Source: Dokdonella_A soli
Lineage (GTDB): Bacteria; Pseudomonadota; Gammaproteobacteria; Xanthomonadales; Rhodanobacteraceae
Direction: 5' to 3'
NCBI RefSeq assembly: GCF_039523175.1
Contig: NZ_BAAAEU010000024.1
Coordinates: 186,001-250,000, forward strand
DNA: 64,000 nucleotides
Part shown: one piece after another, positions 7,933 to 17,204 of the stretch
Numbering within the stretch: position 1 is the stretch's first letter
Layout of the letters: each line of letters begins with the position of its first letter
Made by a program: the position numbers and the translations under genes
The notes under the pieces: model-generated
What the model was told of the DNA's origin: nothing
The model's database searches: none
The model's input: the letters and a program-made list of their open reading frames with translations, nothing else

Positions 7933-10578
7933 TCATGCCAGCCGGTTGGCAATCCATTCCGGCAATGCGGCGAGCGCACTGTCCAGCGCCGGTGAATCCA
8001 CACCGCCGCCCTGAGCCATGTCCGGGCGTCCGCCGCCCTTGCCGCCGATCAGCGCGGCAACATGCGCAACGACGTCGCCGGCCTTGACCTTGCCGAGCGC
8101 GGCGCCATGCACGCCGCCGACCAGCGAAGCCTTGCCATCGCTGCCGGTTGCCAGAAGAACGACGCAGTCGATGAGCTTCTGCTTCAACGTGTCGACACCC
8201 TCGCGCAACGCCTTCGCATCGAGCCCGTCGACGCGCGCGGCGACGATGCTGATGTCACCGACCTTGCGCGCGTTCGCAGCAAGATCCTGCGTCGCCGAAC
8301 TCGCCGCCTTGGCCTTGAGGGATTCGAGTTCGCGCTCGAGCTTCTTCTGGCGGTCGAACAGCTGGCGCAGCTTGTCGACGAGTTCACCACCGTGTGCGGA
8401 CAACAACCCGCCGATCTCGTCGAGACGCGCCTCTTCCTCAGCGACGAACGCGATCGCGGCTGCGCCCGTCACGGCCTCGATGCGGCGCACGCCCGCGGCG
8501 ACGCCGCTTTCGCCGACGATCTTGAACAGACCGATATCGCCGGTGCGGCCCACATGCGTTCCGCCACAGAGTTCGGTCGAGAACTCGCCCATGCGCAACA
8601 CGCGAACCTCGTCGCCGTACTTCTCGCCGAACAACGCGAGCGCGCCGAAATCGAGCGCGTCCTGGTACGCCATCTCGCGCACTTCCGCTTGCGTGTTGCG
8701 GCGGATTTCCGCGTTCACCAGATCCTCGATCCGGCGCAATTCGTCGGCGCCGATCGGCTGGAAATGCGAGAAGTCGAAACGCAGGCGATCCGGCGCGACC
8801 AGCGAGCCCTTCTGCTGCACATGCGTGCCGAGCTCCTTGCGCAAGGCCGCGTGCAGCAGGTGCGTCGCCGAGTGATTCAGCACCGTCGATTGGCGGCGCG
8901 CGCCGTCGACCTGCGCAGTGATGCTCGCGCCCGGTTTCAGCACCTTGCCGCCCCAGCGCCCGACATGGGCGTGGAACACGCCGCCGAGCTTGATCGTGTC
9001 GCCCACCTCGAAGCGGCCGTCCGCGTTCGTCAGAACGCCAGAGTCGCCAACCTGTCCGCCGGACTCGGCGTAGAACGGCGTGCGGTCGAGAATCACGATC
9101 GCATCCTCGCCGTCGTTCAATGAATCAACGGCGCGGCCAGCGCGCACGAGTGCGAGCACCTTGCAGCCATCCGCTGCCAGCGTCTCGTAGCCGAGGAACT
9201 TCGTTGGCGCGAGCGTGCTCGCGAGTTCGGCTGGCAAGCTCGCTCTGCCTTCGAACTGGCTCGCTGAGCGCGCGCGTTCGCGCTGCTGCTCCATCGCGAG
9301 CTCGAAGCCGGCCATGTCGACGGTCAATCCGCGTTCGCGTGCGATGTCGGCAGTCAGGTCGACCGGAAAACCGTAGGTGTCGTAGAGACGAAACGCCGCA
9401 TCACCCGGAATCGCGTTGCCGGATTTCTTCGCGACGTCTTCGAATACCTTCATGCCCTGCTCGAGCGTCTCGCCGAAGCGCTCCTCTTCCGCCTTCAGCG
9501 CACGCTCGACGAATTCGCGCTTGGCCAGCAATTCCGGATACGCATCGCCCATGACCTCGACCAGTGCGCCGACCATCGCGTGGAAGAACGGCTGCTTCTG
9601 GCCGAGCCCGCCTTGTTGAAGCATGTAGCCGTGGCGCAGCGCGCGGCGGATGATCCGGCGCAGCACGTAGCCGCGCCCCTCGTTCGAGGGCAGTACGCCA
9701 TCGACGATCAGGAACGAGCACGCGCGGATGTGGTCGGCGATCACGCGCAGCGACTTGTTCTCGAGATCCGCGGTATTGGTCAGCTTGGCGGCGACCTTGA
9801 TCAGGTGCTGGAACAGGTCGATCTCGTAGTTCGAATGCACGTGCTGCAGCACGGCGGCTAGGCGCTCCAGGCCCATGCCGGTGTCGACGCAGGGCGCGGG
9901 AAGTTTCGACAAGGTGCCATCGGCGGCGCGGTCGAACTGCATGAACACGAGATTCCAGATCTCGATGTAGCGGTCGCCGTCCTCGTCCGGCGAGCCCGGT
10001 GGACCACCGGGGATGCCGGGGCCGTGGTCGTAGAAGATCTCGGTGCATGGTCCGCACGGCCCGGTGTCGGCCATCTGCCAGAAATTGTCCGAGGCATACG
10101 GCGCGCCCTTGTTGTCGCCGATGCGCACGATGCGCGCCGCCGGCACGCCGATGTCCTTGTTCCAGATGTCGAACGCTTCGTCGTCGGTATGGTAGACGGT
10201 GACCCAGAGACGGTCCTTGTGGAGCTTCAGCGTTCCGGTCAGGAATTCCCAGGCCCAGGCGATCGCTTCGCGCTTGAAGTAGTCGCCGAACGACCAGTTG
10301 CCGAGCATCTCGAAGAACGTGTGATGACGCGCGGTGTAGCCGACCGAGTCGAGATCGTTGTGCTTGCCGCCCGCGCGCAGGCAGCGCTGCACGTCCGCGG
10401 CACGCACGTAGCCGAGCTTCTCGCTGCCGAGAAACACGTTCTTGAACTGCACCATGCCGGAGTTCGTGAACAGCAAGGTCGGGTCGTTCGACGGCACCAG
10501 CGAGCTCGACGGCACGATCGTGTGGCCCTTGGAGCGGAAGAACTCCAGGAACGCAGAGCGGATTTCTGAGGTTTTCAT
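7933..10578 (-). CDS. alaS: Alanine--tRNA ligase
   Basis: AlaS charges tRNA-Ala in the cytosol and edits mischarged Ser/Gly. From the ATG at 10578 (MKTSEIRSAF) the protein is 881 residues, the normal size. It has the class II catalytic motifs (HTFFEMLGNWSFGDYFK), the editing-domain zinc ligands in HSATHLLHAALR and CGGTHVGRTG, and the C-terminal C-Ala domain rich in Gly/Lys (GGKGGGRPDMAQGG). The open frame continues 52 codons upstream to 10734, but that part translates a dispersed repeat and is not AlaS-like. It is flanked by recX upstream and csrA downstream. Confidence 0.98.
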   Translation of the reverse strand: MKTSEIRSAFLEFFRSKGHTIVPSSSLVPSNDPTLLFTNSGMVQFKNVFLGSEKLGYVRAADVQRCLRAGGKHNDLDSVGYTARHHTFFEMLGNWSFGDYFKREAIAWAWEFLTGTLKLHKDRLWVTVYHTDDEAFDIWNKDIGVPAARIVRIGDNKGAPYASDNFWQMADTGPCGPCTEIFYDHGPGIPGGPPGSPDEDGDRYIEIWNLVFMQFDRAADGTLSKLPAPCVDTGMGLERLAAVLQHVHSNYEIDLFQHLIKVAAKLTNTADLENKSLRVIADHIRACSFLIVDGVLPSNEGRGYVLRRIIRRALRHGYMLQQGGLGQKQPFFHAMVGALVEVMGDAYPELLAKREFVERALKAEEERFGETLEQGMKVFEDVAKKSGNAIPGDAAFRLYDTYGFPVDLTADIARERGLTVDMAGFELAMEQQRERARSASQFEGRASLPAELASTLAPTKFLGYETLAADGCKVLALVRAGRAVDSLNDGEDAIVILDRTPFYAESGGQVGDSGVLTNADGRFEVGDTIKLGGVFHAHVGRWGGKVLKPGASITAQVDGARRQSTVLNHSATHLLHAALRKELGTHVQQKGSLVAPDRLRFDFSHFQPIGADELRRIEDLVNAEIRRNTQAEVREMAYQDALDFGALALFGEKYGDEVRVLRMGEFSTELCGGTHVGRTGDIGLFKIVGESGVAAGVRRIEAVTGAAAIAFVAEEEARLDEIGGLLSAHGGELVDKLRQLFDRQKKLERELESLKAKAASSATQDLAANARKVGDISIVAARVDGLDAKALREGVDTLKQKLIDCVVLLATGSDGKASLVGGVHGAALGKVKAGDVVAHVAALIGGKGGGRPDMAQGGGVDSPALDSALAALPEWIANRLA

Positions 10579-10626
10579 GGACGAACGATCGCAATCATGT
10601 GGAATAGGACAATCGAAAAATCGCCT

Positions 10627-10707
10627 CGTCGTTCCGGTGAACGCCGGAACCCAGCGTCTTTGCCGAGCCGAAGAAGGCACCGGATCCCGGCGTTCGCGGG
10701 GACGACG
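10627..10707. repeat. REP-like inverted pair upstream of alaS
   Basis: Two imperfect inverted copies of a palindromic motif (left CGTCGTTCCGGTGAACGCCG, right ending CGTTCGCGGGGACGACG) lie in the recX-alaS gap. They belong to the same family as the perfect pair at 14459-14542. Placement in the alaS leader means they would be transcribed if alaS is read from recA-recX. Confidence 0.7.
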
Positions 10708-10759
10708 ACACAAGGGGGCCTGACACAGATACAAAGCCCCGCGCCAGGCACTCGAAAAC

Positions 10760-11233
10760 CTAGCCCGGATCGCCTACGTCGGCGCGCGTGACGGCGCGTA
10801 CTGTCGCCGGATCGAAGCCGCGGCGCAAGAGAAAGTCCGCGCGCCGGGCGCGCTCGTCGTGATCCGCTGGTGCGGCCGCGCCATGGCGACGGCGCAGCTG
10901 CGCGGACGCCATCGCCTGCCAGTCGATATCGACCGCCGCGATCGCCTCGCGGATCGCGGGATCGGCGAGGCCGTGGGATTTCAGCTCGGCGGCGATCCGG
11001 CGCGGGCCGTAGCCCTGCCCCGCCCTGCGCCGAGCGAGGCTCGCGGCGAAGCGGTCGTCGCTCTGGTATTCCTGTTCCTTGAGTCGATCGATCGCCTCGC
11101 TCGCCTCACCTGCCGCGTGACCACGTACAGCGAGCTTGGTCTTCAGTTCCCGAGTGGAATGATCGCGCCGCGCGAGCAGGCCGAGCGCCTTGTCGTAGAC
11201 GCTGCGCGTGTCATCCTTCGGCTTGCGCGGCAA
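10760..11233 (-). CDS. recX: Regulatory protein RecX
   Basis: RecX binds RecA filaments and limits their activity during recombination and SOS. The likely start is a TTG at 11233 (LPRKPKDDTR), 4 bases after the recA stop and about 9 bases downstream of an AGGAGG-like site inside the recA tail, giving 157 residues. Upstream in-frame ATGs lie inside recA and give non-RecX sequence. Three-helix RecX repeats are visible (LARRDHSTRELKTKL, then YGPRRIAAELKSHGL, then RRADFLLRRGFDPATV). The spacing suggests translational coupling to recA. Confidence 0.93.
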   Translation of the reverse strand: MPRKPKDDTRSVYDKALGLLARRDHSTRELKTKLAVRGHAAGEASEAIDRLKEQEYQSDDRFAASLARRRAGQGYGPRRIAAELKSHGLADPAIREAIAAVDIDWQAMASAQLRRRHGAAAPADHDERARRADFLLRRGFDPATVRAVTRADVGDPG

Positions 11234-11237
11234 CTCC

Positions 11238-12269
11238 TTACGCCTCCTCGACCTCCACCGCCGGCAGCGGCGAAGCACCGCCCTTCGCAAGCAGCTTCGC
11301 GCGCAGCTGTGCGTCGATCGCGGCACCGATTTCCGGATGCTCCTTGAGATACAGGCGCACATTGTCCTTGCCCTGGCCGATGCGATCGCCGTTGTAGCTG
11401 TACCAAGCGCCGGATTTCTCGACCATGTTGTGTGCAACGCCGAGCTCGATCAGCTCGCCCTCGCGCGAGGAGCCCTCGCCGTACAGGATCTCGAACTCGG
11501 CCTGGCGGAACGGCGGCGCGACCTTGTTCTTGACGACCTTGACGCGCGTTTCCGAACCGATCACTTCCTCGCCGCGCTTGACGCTGCCGATGCGGCGGAT
11601 GTCCAGGCGCACCGAGGCGTAGAACTTCAGCGCGTTGCCGCCGGTGGTGGTTTCCGGATTGCCGAACATCACGCCGATCTTCATGCGGATCTGGTTGATG
11701 AAGATCACCAGCGTGCCGGACTTCTTGATGTTTGCGGTCAGCTTGCGCAGCGCCTGGCTCATCAGTCGCGCCTGCAGGCCGACGTGCGAATCGCCCATCT
11801 CGCCTTCGATTTCGGCCTTCGGCGTCAATGCCGCAACCGAGTCGATGACGACCACGTCGACGGAATTCGAACGCACCAGCATGTCGGCGATCTCCAGCGC
11901 CTGCTCACCGGTGTCCGGCTGCGAGACCAGCAGGTCGTCGACATTCACACCGAGTTTTTCGGCATAGGTCGGATCGAGCGCGTGTTCCGCATCGATGAAG
12001 GCCGCGGTGCCGCCATTGCGCTGGCAGCTTGCGATGACCTGCAGGGTCAAGGTCGTCTTGCCGGACGACTCCGGCCCGTAGATCTCGACCACGCGGCCGC
12101 GCGGCAGGCCGCCGACGCCGAGCGCGATGTCGAGGCCCAGCGAGCCGGTCGAGACCACTTCGATCGCTTCGTCGACGCGGTCGCCCATGCGCATGACCGC
12201 GCCCTTTCCGAACTGCTTCTCGATCTGGCTGAGTGCGGAAGCGAGCGCGCGGCGCTTGTTGTCATCCAT
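11238..12269 (-). CDS. recA: Recombinase RecA
   Basis: RecA forms filaments on single-stranded DNA for homologous recombination and stimulates LexA self-cleavage. The 343-residue protein has Walker A GPESSGKT at residues 65-72, the L1/L2 DNA-binding loops (L2 around FINQIRMKIGVMFGNPETT), and an acidic C-terminus ending EVEEA. The start ATG at 12269 gives MDDNKRRALA. No lexA lies beside it, unlike in many relatives, and I see no recognisable SOS box in the 121 bp before it. Confidence 0.98.
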   Translation of the reverse strand: MDDNKRRALASALSQIEKQFGKGAVMRMGDRVDEAIEVVSTGSLGLDIALGVGGLPRGRVVEIYGPESSGKTTLTLQVIASCQRNGGTAAFIDAEHALDPTYAEKLGVNVDDLLVSQPDTGEQALEIADMLVRSNSVDVVVIDSVAALTPKAEIEGEMGDSHVGLQARLMSQALRKLTANIKKSGTLVIFINQIRMKIGVMFGNPETTTGGNALKFYASVRLDIRRIGSVKRGEEVIGSETRVKVVKNKVAPPFRQAEFEILYGEGSSREGELIELGVAHNMVEKSGAWYSYNGDRIGQGKDNVRLYLKEHPEIGAAIDAQLRAKLLAKGGASPLPAVEVEEA

Positions 12270-12390
12270 CGTGGAATCCTCTGTTGTTGTCCCGGCGAGT
12301 GTGCCGTCGCCACGTCTCAGCAGTTAGGACGTAGCGAAGTCGAAGCGATTATCCCACAGCGATCGCGTCAGGCGATCCGCGGATTGCGCG

Positions 12391-12900
12391 TCAGCTCGTA
12401 AGAATCCGCCGCACACCGTCGAGCGCTGCGCCGACGGTCTGGCGACGCACGGCCTCGCGGTCGCCGTCGAAATGGAACAGCTCGGCGCGCGCGTAGCCGC
12501 CGCGGCGTTTCCAGCCGATCCAGACCGTGCCGACCGGCTTGTCGGGCGTGCCACCCGAGGGACCGGCAACACCGGTCACCGCGACCGCGACGCTGGCACC
12601 GTAGCGGGCGAGCGCGCCCGACACCATCTCGACGACGGTTTCGTGACTGACCGCGCCGGTGCGTTCCAGCGTCTGCGGCTGCACGCCGAGCAGCGACTCC
12701 TTCGCCTCGTAGCTGTACGCGACCACGCCGCATTCGAACCAGTTCGAGCTGCCCGGAATATCGGTCAGCACCTTGGCGATCCAGCCGCCGGTGCAGGACT
12801 CGGCCGCGACCATCGTCTGGCCGCGCGCGAGCAGGCATTCGGCGACGGCCTGAGCTTGCCCATTCAAGGTCTCGTCCGAGGGAACAGCGGCTACAGCCAT
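12391..12900 (-). CDS. pncC: Nicotinamide-nucleotide amidase, CinA C-terminal family
   Basis: PncC deamidates NMN to NaMN in pyridine nucleotide recycling. The 169-residue form from the ATG at 12900 (MAVAAVPSDE) is a stand-alone CinA C-terminal domain. It has the signature AAESCTGGWIA near residue 35, the central SHETVVEMVSGAL helix, and GPSGGTPDKPVGTVW in the substrate pocket. A longer frame reaches 13032 but the added residues are not conserved-looking. Its location just upstream of recA is the usual one for cinA-type genes. Confidence 0.93.
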   Translation of the reverse strand: MAVAAVPSDETLNGQAQAVAECLLARGQTMVAAESCTGGWIAKVLTDIPGSSNWFECGVVAYSYEAKESLLGVQPQTLERTGAVSHETVVEMVSGALARYGASVAVAVTGVAGPSGGTPDKPVGTVWIGWKRRGGYARAELFHFDGDREAVRRQTVGAALDGVRRILTS

Positions 12901-13006
12901 GAATACTCCGACCTGGCGAAACGAAATGCCGAGCATACTCCCGGCGCCATCTGCCGCGGCATCGCGACGGTCTCGCGCGAGCACCAGACGTGCTGTGTGA
13001 AGGCAA

Positions 13007-13405
13007 TCAGGCGCGGTCGAGCGCGCGCGCAACGGGCACCGCGCGCCCTGCCTCGTCGACCGCGACCATCACGAACTCGCCGCTGGTCGCCAGCTTCTGT
13101 GCGGCGCCGGGCTTGGCCTCGCTGAGCATCTGCACGCGCACGGTCATCGAGCTGCGCCCGACGCCGACCACGCTCGCGACCAGCTCGACGATCTCGCCAA
13201 GCTTCACGGCCTGCTTGAAGTCGATACGGTCCGAACGCGCAGTGACGACCGTGCGCCCGGCAAAGCGGCTGGCGACAAGGAACGCGGCCTTGTCCATCCA
13301 GGCCAGCGCCTGGCCGCCGAACAACGTGCCGAGATGATTGCAGTGGTGCGGGAACACGATCTCGACGAAGCGCGCCTCGCCTTCGCACGCACCGTCAGAA
13401 CGCAT
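13007..13405 (-). CDS. Acyl-CoA thioesterase, hotdog fold (YciA-like)
   Basis: This small hotdog-fold enzyme should hydrolyse acyl-CoA thioesters. The ATG at 13405 (MRSDGACEGE) gives 132 residues and overlaps the 3' end of nrdB by 11 bp, implying translational coupling. Family features are PHHCNHLGTLFGGQALAWMD near the start, with the N-x-x-G-x-x-x-G-G pattern and catalytic Asp, then the conserved VTARSDRIDFKQAVKLGEIV strand. Substrate specificity cannot be read from the sequence, and a functional link to nrdB is not evident. Confidence 0.9.
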   Translation of the reverse strand: MRSDGACEGEARFVEIVFPHHCNHLGTLFGGQALAWMDKAAFLVASRFAGRTVVTARSDRIDFKQAVKLGEIVELVASVVGVGRSSMTVRVQMLSEAKPGAAQKLATSGEFVMVAVDEAGRAVPVARALDRA

Positions 13406-14411
13406 GATCGAAACCCACCTCGCCCTGCACCGCGACCTGGTACGCCGAGACACGGCGCTCGAAGAAGTTGGTCAGTTCCTGCACGTCCTGCAGTTCCATG
13501 AACGGGAACGGATTGCGCGCGCCGTAGCGCGGCGGCAGGTGCAGCATCGCGAGGCGCTGGTCGGCGACGTACTCGAGGTACTGGCGCATCTCCTTCAGCG
13601 TCATGCCGACCACGCCGCCGCCGAGCACGTCCTCGGCGAACGCAGTCTCGCAGTCGACCGCCTCGGTGATCATCTGCGTGACCTGGGCGGCCCACTCGGC
13701 ATCGAACAGCTGTGGCTCCTCACGCTCGACCGTACGCAGTACCTCGAACGCGAAACCCATGTGTGCGGATTCATCGCGGAACACCCAGGCGGTGCCGGCG
13801 GCGAGCCCTGGCAGCAGGCCACGCGAACGCAGGAAATACACGTAGGCGAACGCGCCGAAGAAGAACAGGCCTTCGATGCAAGTCGCGAAACAGGTCAGAT
13901 TCAGCAGGAACTGGCGCTTGTCCGCCTCCGAATCGATGCGATCGAGGGTCTGGATCGAATCGATCCAGCGCTGGCAGAACGCGGCCTTGCGCCGGATCGA
14001 AGGAATGTTCTCGACCGCGGCGAATGCCTGCGCGCGCTGTTCGGGCTCGGGAATGTAGTGGTCGAGCAGGGTCAGGTAGAACTGCACATGCAGTGCTTCT
14101 TCATACAGCTGGCGCGACAGGTACATGCGCGCCTCGGGCGCGTTGATGTGCCTGTAGAGGTTCAGCACGAGGTTGTTCGCGACGATCGAATCCCCGGTCG
14201 CGAAGAACGCGACCAGACGCTGGATCAGATGACGATCGGCAGGCGTCATGCGCTGGACCAGATGGCCGAGGTCGATCTGGAAATCGATCTCCTCGACGCT
14301 CCAGGTGTTCTTGATCGCAGCGCGGTACATCTCGTAGAACTGCGGATAGCGCATCGGCCGCAGGGTGAGGTCGAAGCCGGGGTCGAGGAGGCGCGTTGAT
14401 GGAACGGACAT
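13395..14411 (-). CDS. nrdB: Class Ia ribonucleotide reductase, beta subunit
   Basis: NrdB carries the diiron centre and the tyrosyl radical that starts ribonucleotide reduction. With the ATG at 14411 (MSVPSTRLLD, preceded by AAGGA at a 6-base gap) it has 338 residues; an ATG two codons earlier, at 14417, is also possible. Visible metal ligands include Glu105 and His108 in EEALHVQFY and the later DESAH; Tyr112, four residues after His108, is in the radical position, so this is a tyrosine rather than a phenylalanine (Ic) type. It is separated from nrdA by a perfect 31-bp inverted repeat. Confidence 0.95.
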   Translation of the reverse strand: MSVPSTRLLDPGFDLTLRPMRYPQFYEMYRAAIKNTWSVEEIDFQIDLGHLVQRMTPADRHLIQRLVAFFATGDSIVANNLVLNLYRHINAPEARMYLSRQLYEEALHVQFYLTLLDHYIPEPEQRAQAFAAVENIPSIRRKAAFCQRWIDSIQTLDRIDSEADKRQFLLNLTCFATCIEGLFFFGAFAYVYFLRSRGLLPGLAAGTAWVFRDESAHMGFAFEVLRTVEREEPQLFDAEWAAQVTQMITEAVDCETAFAEDVLGGGVVGMTLKEMRQYLEYVADQRLAMLHLPPRYGARNPFPFMELQDVQELTNFFERRVSAYQVAVQGEVGFDHAF

Positions 14412-14458
14412 GGGCATTCCTTGAGTTCTTGCAGTACGCGAAACGACTGAACCTTCTG

Positions 14459-14542
14459 GCTCGTCATCCCGGCGAAAGCCGGGATCCAGTTTCTTCGATG
14501 AAGAGCAGACGCTGGATCCCGGCTTTCGCCGGGATGACGAGC
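14459..14542. repeat. Perfect 31-bp inverted repeat between nrdA and nrdB
   Basis: Bases 14459-14489 and 14512-14542 are perfect reverse complements (arm GCTCGTCATCCCGGCGAAAG..., spacer 22 bp). The right arm ends 5 bp from the nrdA stop. It is a REP/BIME-like dispersed element; a diverged relative lies at 10627-10707. In the nrdAB mRNA it would form a long hairpin that could protect the nrdA 3' end or alter nrdB output. Confidence 0.92.
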
Positions 14543-14547
14543 TTTCT

Positions 14548-16977
14548 CTACTGGCAGGCCTCGCACATCTCCGGATTCTCCAGCGAACAGACCACTGCTT
14601 CCGCATCGGTATAGGTCTTCGCCGGCCCCGCGCCCACCGTCGCCTTCGCGATCCGCGTCGCCGGCCGCGAGCGCAGGTAATAGGTCGTCTTCAGTCCTTG
14701 CTTCCATGCGTACATGTACATGCTCGACAGCTGGCCGATGTTCGGATTCTCGATGAACAGGTTCAGCGACTGGCTCTGGTCGATGAATGCGCCGCGCTCG
14801 GCGGCCATGTCGATCAGTGCGCGCATCGGCGTCTCCCAGACCGTGCGATAGATCGTCTTGAGCTCGTCCGGCAATGCCACGATCGGCTGCACCGAGCCTT
14901 CGGCGAGCTTGATCGCGTCGCGGATCTCGGCGGTCCACAAGCCGAGCCGTTTCAATTCATCGACCAGGTAGCGGTTCACCTGCAGGAAATCGCCGGACAA
15001 GGTCTCGCGCTTGAACAGGTTCGACACCTGCGGTTCGATGCATTCGTAGCAGCCGGCGATCGAGGCGATCGTGGCCGTTGGCGCGATCGCGATCAGCAGC
15101 GAGTTGCGCAGGCCATGAGCCTGGATCTCCGCACGCAGCACATCCCAGCGCGCGCTGTCGCGCGGGGTGACGTTCCAGGCGTCGAATTGCAACTCGCCAC
15201 GCGCGGCGCGCGTGTCGGCGAAGGCCGGATGCGCGCCCTTCTCGCGCGCGAGGTCGAGCGACGTGCGCAGCGCCCAGTAGTAGATCTCCTCGGAGATCCG
15301 CGCCGACAGTTCGCGCGCCGCTGCGCTGTCGAACGGCAGGCGCAACGCGAAGAACACGTCCTGCAAGCCCATCAGGCCGAGGCCGACCGGACGCCAGCGC
15401 AGGTTCGACGCGCGCGCGGTGTCGATCGGATAGAAATTCAGATCGATCACGCGGTCGAGCTGGCGCACCGCGACCTGCACGGTGTGCGCGAGCTTGTCGA
15501 AATCGAACGCGACACCGTCGTGATGCCGCGAAAGATTGATCGAGCCGAGATTGCAGACCGCGGTTTCGCCGTCGTTCGTGACTTCGATGATCTCGGTGCA
15601 CAGGTTCGACAGGTGCACCACGTTGCCCGGCTTCGCGGTCTGGTTGCCGGCGCGGTTGCAGGCGTCCTTGAACGTCATCCAGCCGTTGCCGGTCTGCGCC
15701 AGCGTGCGCATCATGCGTGCGTAGAGGTCACGCGCCTTCACGGTCTTCTTCGCGAGCCCCTGCGCCTCGGCCTGCACGTACGCGCTTTCGAACGCCTCGC
15801 CCCACCGGTCCGGGAAATCCGGCACGTCCTTCGGATCGAACAGCGACCACATCCCGTCCGTATCGACGCGATGCATGAACAGATCCGGGACCCAGTTCGC
15901 AATGTTCAGATGATGCGTGCGGCGCGCGTCGTCGCCGGTGTTTTCGCGCAGCTCGAGGAACGCCTCGATATCGGCGTGCCAGGATTCCAGGTACACGCAG
16001 GCCGCGCCCTTGCGCTTGCCGCCCTGGTTGACCGCGGCGACCGAGGAATCGAGCGTCTTCAGCCACGGCACGATGCCGTTGCTCAAGCCATTGGTCGAGC
16101 GGATCAGCGAGCCTTCCGAACGCACGCGATGCCAGGCGAGACCGATGCCGCCCGAGAACTTCGACAGCAGCGCGACGTCGCGGTACTTGCCATAGATCGC
16201 CTCCAGCGAATCCTCAGGCGAATCGAGCAGGAAGCAGCTCGACAACTGTTCGTGGCGCGTGCCGGAATTGAACAGCGTCGGCGAACTCGGCACGTAGTCG
16301 AGACCGGCGAACAGCTGGTACAGCTCGATGGCGTCGCCCGCGCTCTCGCTGAGCGCGCAGGCGACGCGCAGCCAGAACTGCTGCGGCGACTCGATGACCT
16401 GACGCTGAGTCGGATGCTTGAGCAGGTAGCGGTCGTACAAGGTGCGTAGGCCGAAGTATTCGAAGCGCAGCGTGTGGCGCGGATCGATCGCGTCGTTGAG
16501 CTTGCGCGCATTCGCCTCGACGAACGCGAGCACGCGCTCGTTGATCAGACCCGCATCGAAACCGAGTCGGATCGATTGCGAGAACGAATACACGCCGAGC
16601 CCCTGCACTTCCTTGTCGATGTAGCCGGCAAGCAGGCGCGCGGCGACCTTCGAGTATTCGGGCTCCTCGGCGATGAACGAGGCCGCGGTGCGGATCGAGA
16701 GTTCATCCAGTTCGCGCGTGGTCGCACCGTCGTACAGGCCGGCGATCGTCTTCAGCGCGACGCGCATCGGCTCGACATCCGCGAGCCCCTCGCAGCAGCG
16801 CGTGACCGCGCGCACGATCTTGTTGAGGTCGACCGGTTCCTTCGCGCCCGAGCGCTTGGTCACCTGCATCGCGATCGGGCCCGCGTGCGGCGCGGTCAGG
16901 CGGAAACCCGGTTGATTCGGCGGGACGGCGGCGGCGGGAGATGCGGCGGACTCGGCGACAACTTCGGACGTGGACAT
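14548..16977 (-). CDS. nrdA: Class Ia ribonucleotide reductase, alpha subunit
   Basis: NrdA reduces ribonucleoside diphosphates to deoxy forms using the radical supplied by NrdB. The ATG at 16977 (MSTSEVVAES, preceded by GGAGAG) gives 809 residues. An ATP-cone domain follows a short Ala/Pro-rich leader (from MQVTKRSG, about residue 37). Active-site residues are Cys248 (QLSSCFLL), Asn458-Cys460-Glu462 (NLCTEI) and Cys475 (AVCNLGS); the C-terminal redox pair is Cys805/Cys808 in EMCEACQ. A cobalamin riboswitch in its leader suggests that expression falls when B12 is plentiful. Confidence 0.96.
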   Translation of the reverse strand: MSTSEVVAESAASPAAAVPPNQPGFRLTAPHAGPIAMQVTKRSGAKEPVDLNKIVRAVTRCCEGLADVEPMRVALKTIAGLYDGATTRELDELSIRTAASFIAEEPEYSKVAARLLAGYIDKEVQGLGVYSFSQSIRLGFDAGLINERVLAFVEANARKLNDAIDPRHTLRFEYFGLRTLYDRYLLKHPTQRQVIESPQQFWLRVACALSESAGDAIELYQLFAGLDYVPSSPTLFNSGTRHEQLSSCFLLDSPEDSLEAIYGKYRDVALLSKFSGGIGLAWHRVRSEGSLIRSTNGLSNGIVPWLKTLDSSVAAVNQGGKRKGAACVYLESWHADIEAFLELRENTGDDARRTHHLNIANWVPDLFMHRVDTDGMWSLFDPKDVPDFPDRWGEAFESAYVQAEAQGLAKKTVKARDLYARMMRTLAQTGNGWMTFKDACNRAGNQTAKPGNVVHLSNLCTEIIEVTNDGETAVCNLGSINLSRHHDGVAFDFDKLAHTVQVAVRQLDRVIDLNFYPIDTARASNLRWRPVGLGLMGLQDVFFALRLPFDSAAARELSARISEEIYYWALRTSLDLAREKGAHPAFADTRAARGELQFDAWNVTPRDSARWDVLRAEIQAHGLRNSLLIAIAPTATIASIAGCYECIEPQVSNLFKRETLSGDFLQVNRYLVDELKRLGLWTAEIRDAIKLAEGSVQPIVALPDELKTIYRTVWETPMRALIDMAAERGAFIDQSQSLNLFIENPNIGQLSSMYMYAWKQGLKTTYYLRSRPATRIAKATVGAGPAKTYTDAEAVVCSLENPEMCEACQ

Positions 16978-17204
16978 GCGTTCTCTCCTTCGCGAGCAGC
17001 GGACCCGCAGAAGTAAAGGCACGGCGACGCACGGAATGAGACTTGGGCCCGCGATCCGCCGGCCTTCGCTCCCGCGAGCGAAAGAAGAACCTGCGGATGA
17101 CGCCAGTCGAAAGGGACGCGGGCTCCGGACGGAGGCGCGACGACTTTCGGCCTGCCCCTCCCGCGAGGGCCTTCGAGCCAGACGCTCCGCATTGCGGCGG
17201 AACG

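Noticed and set aside
12270..12390. LexA/SOS box before recA
   Set aside because: No TTAGTA-type or CTGT-N8-ACAG palindrome is present in the gap, so SOS control cannot be shown from this sequence.
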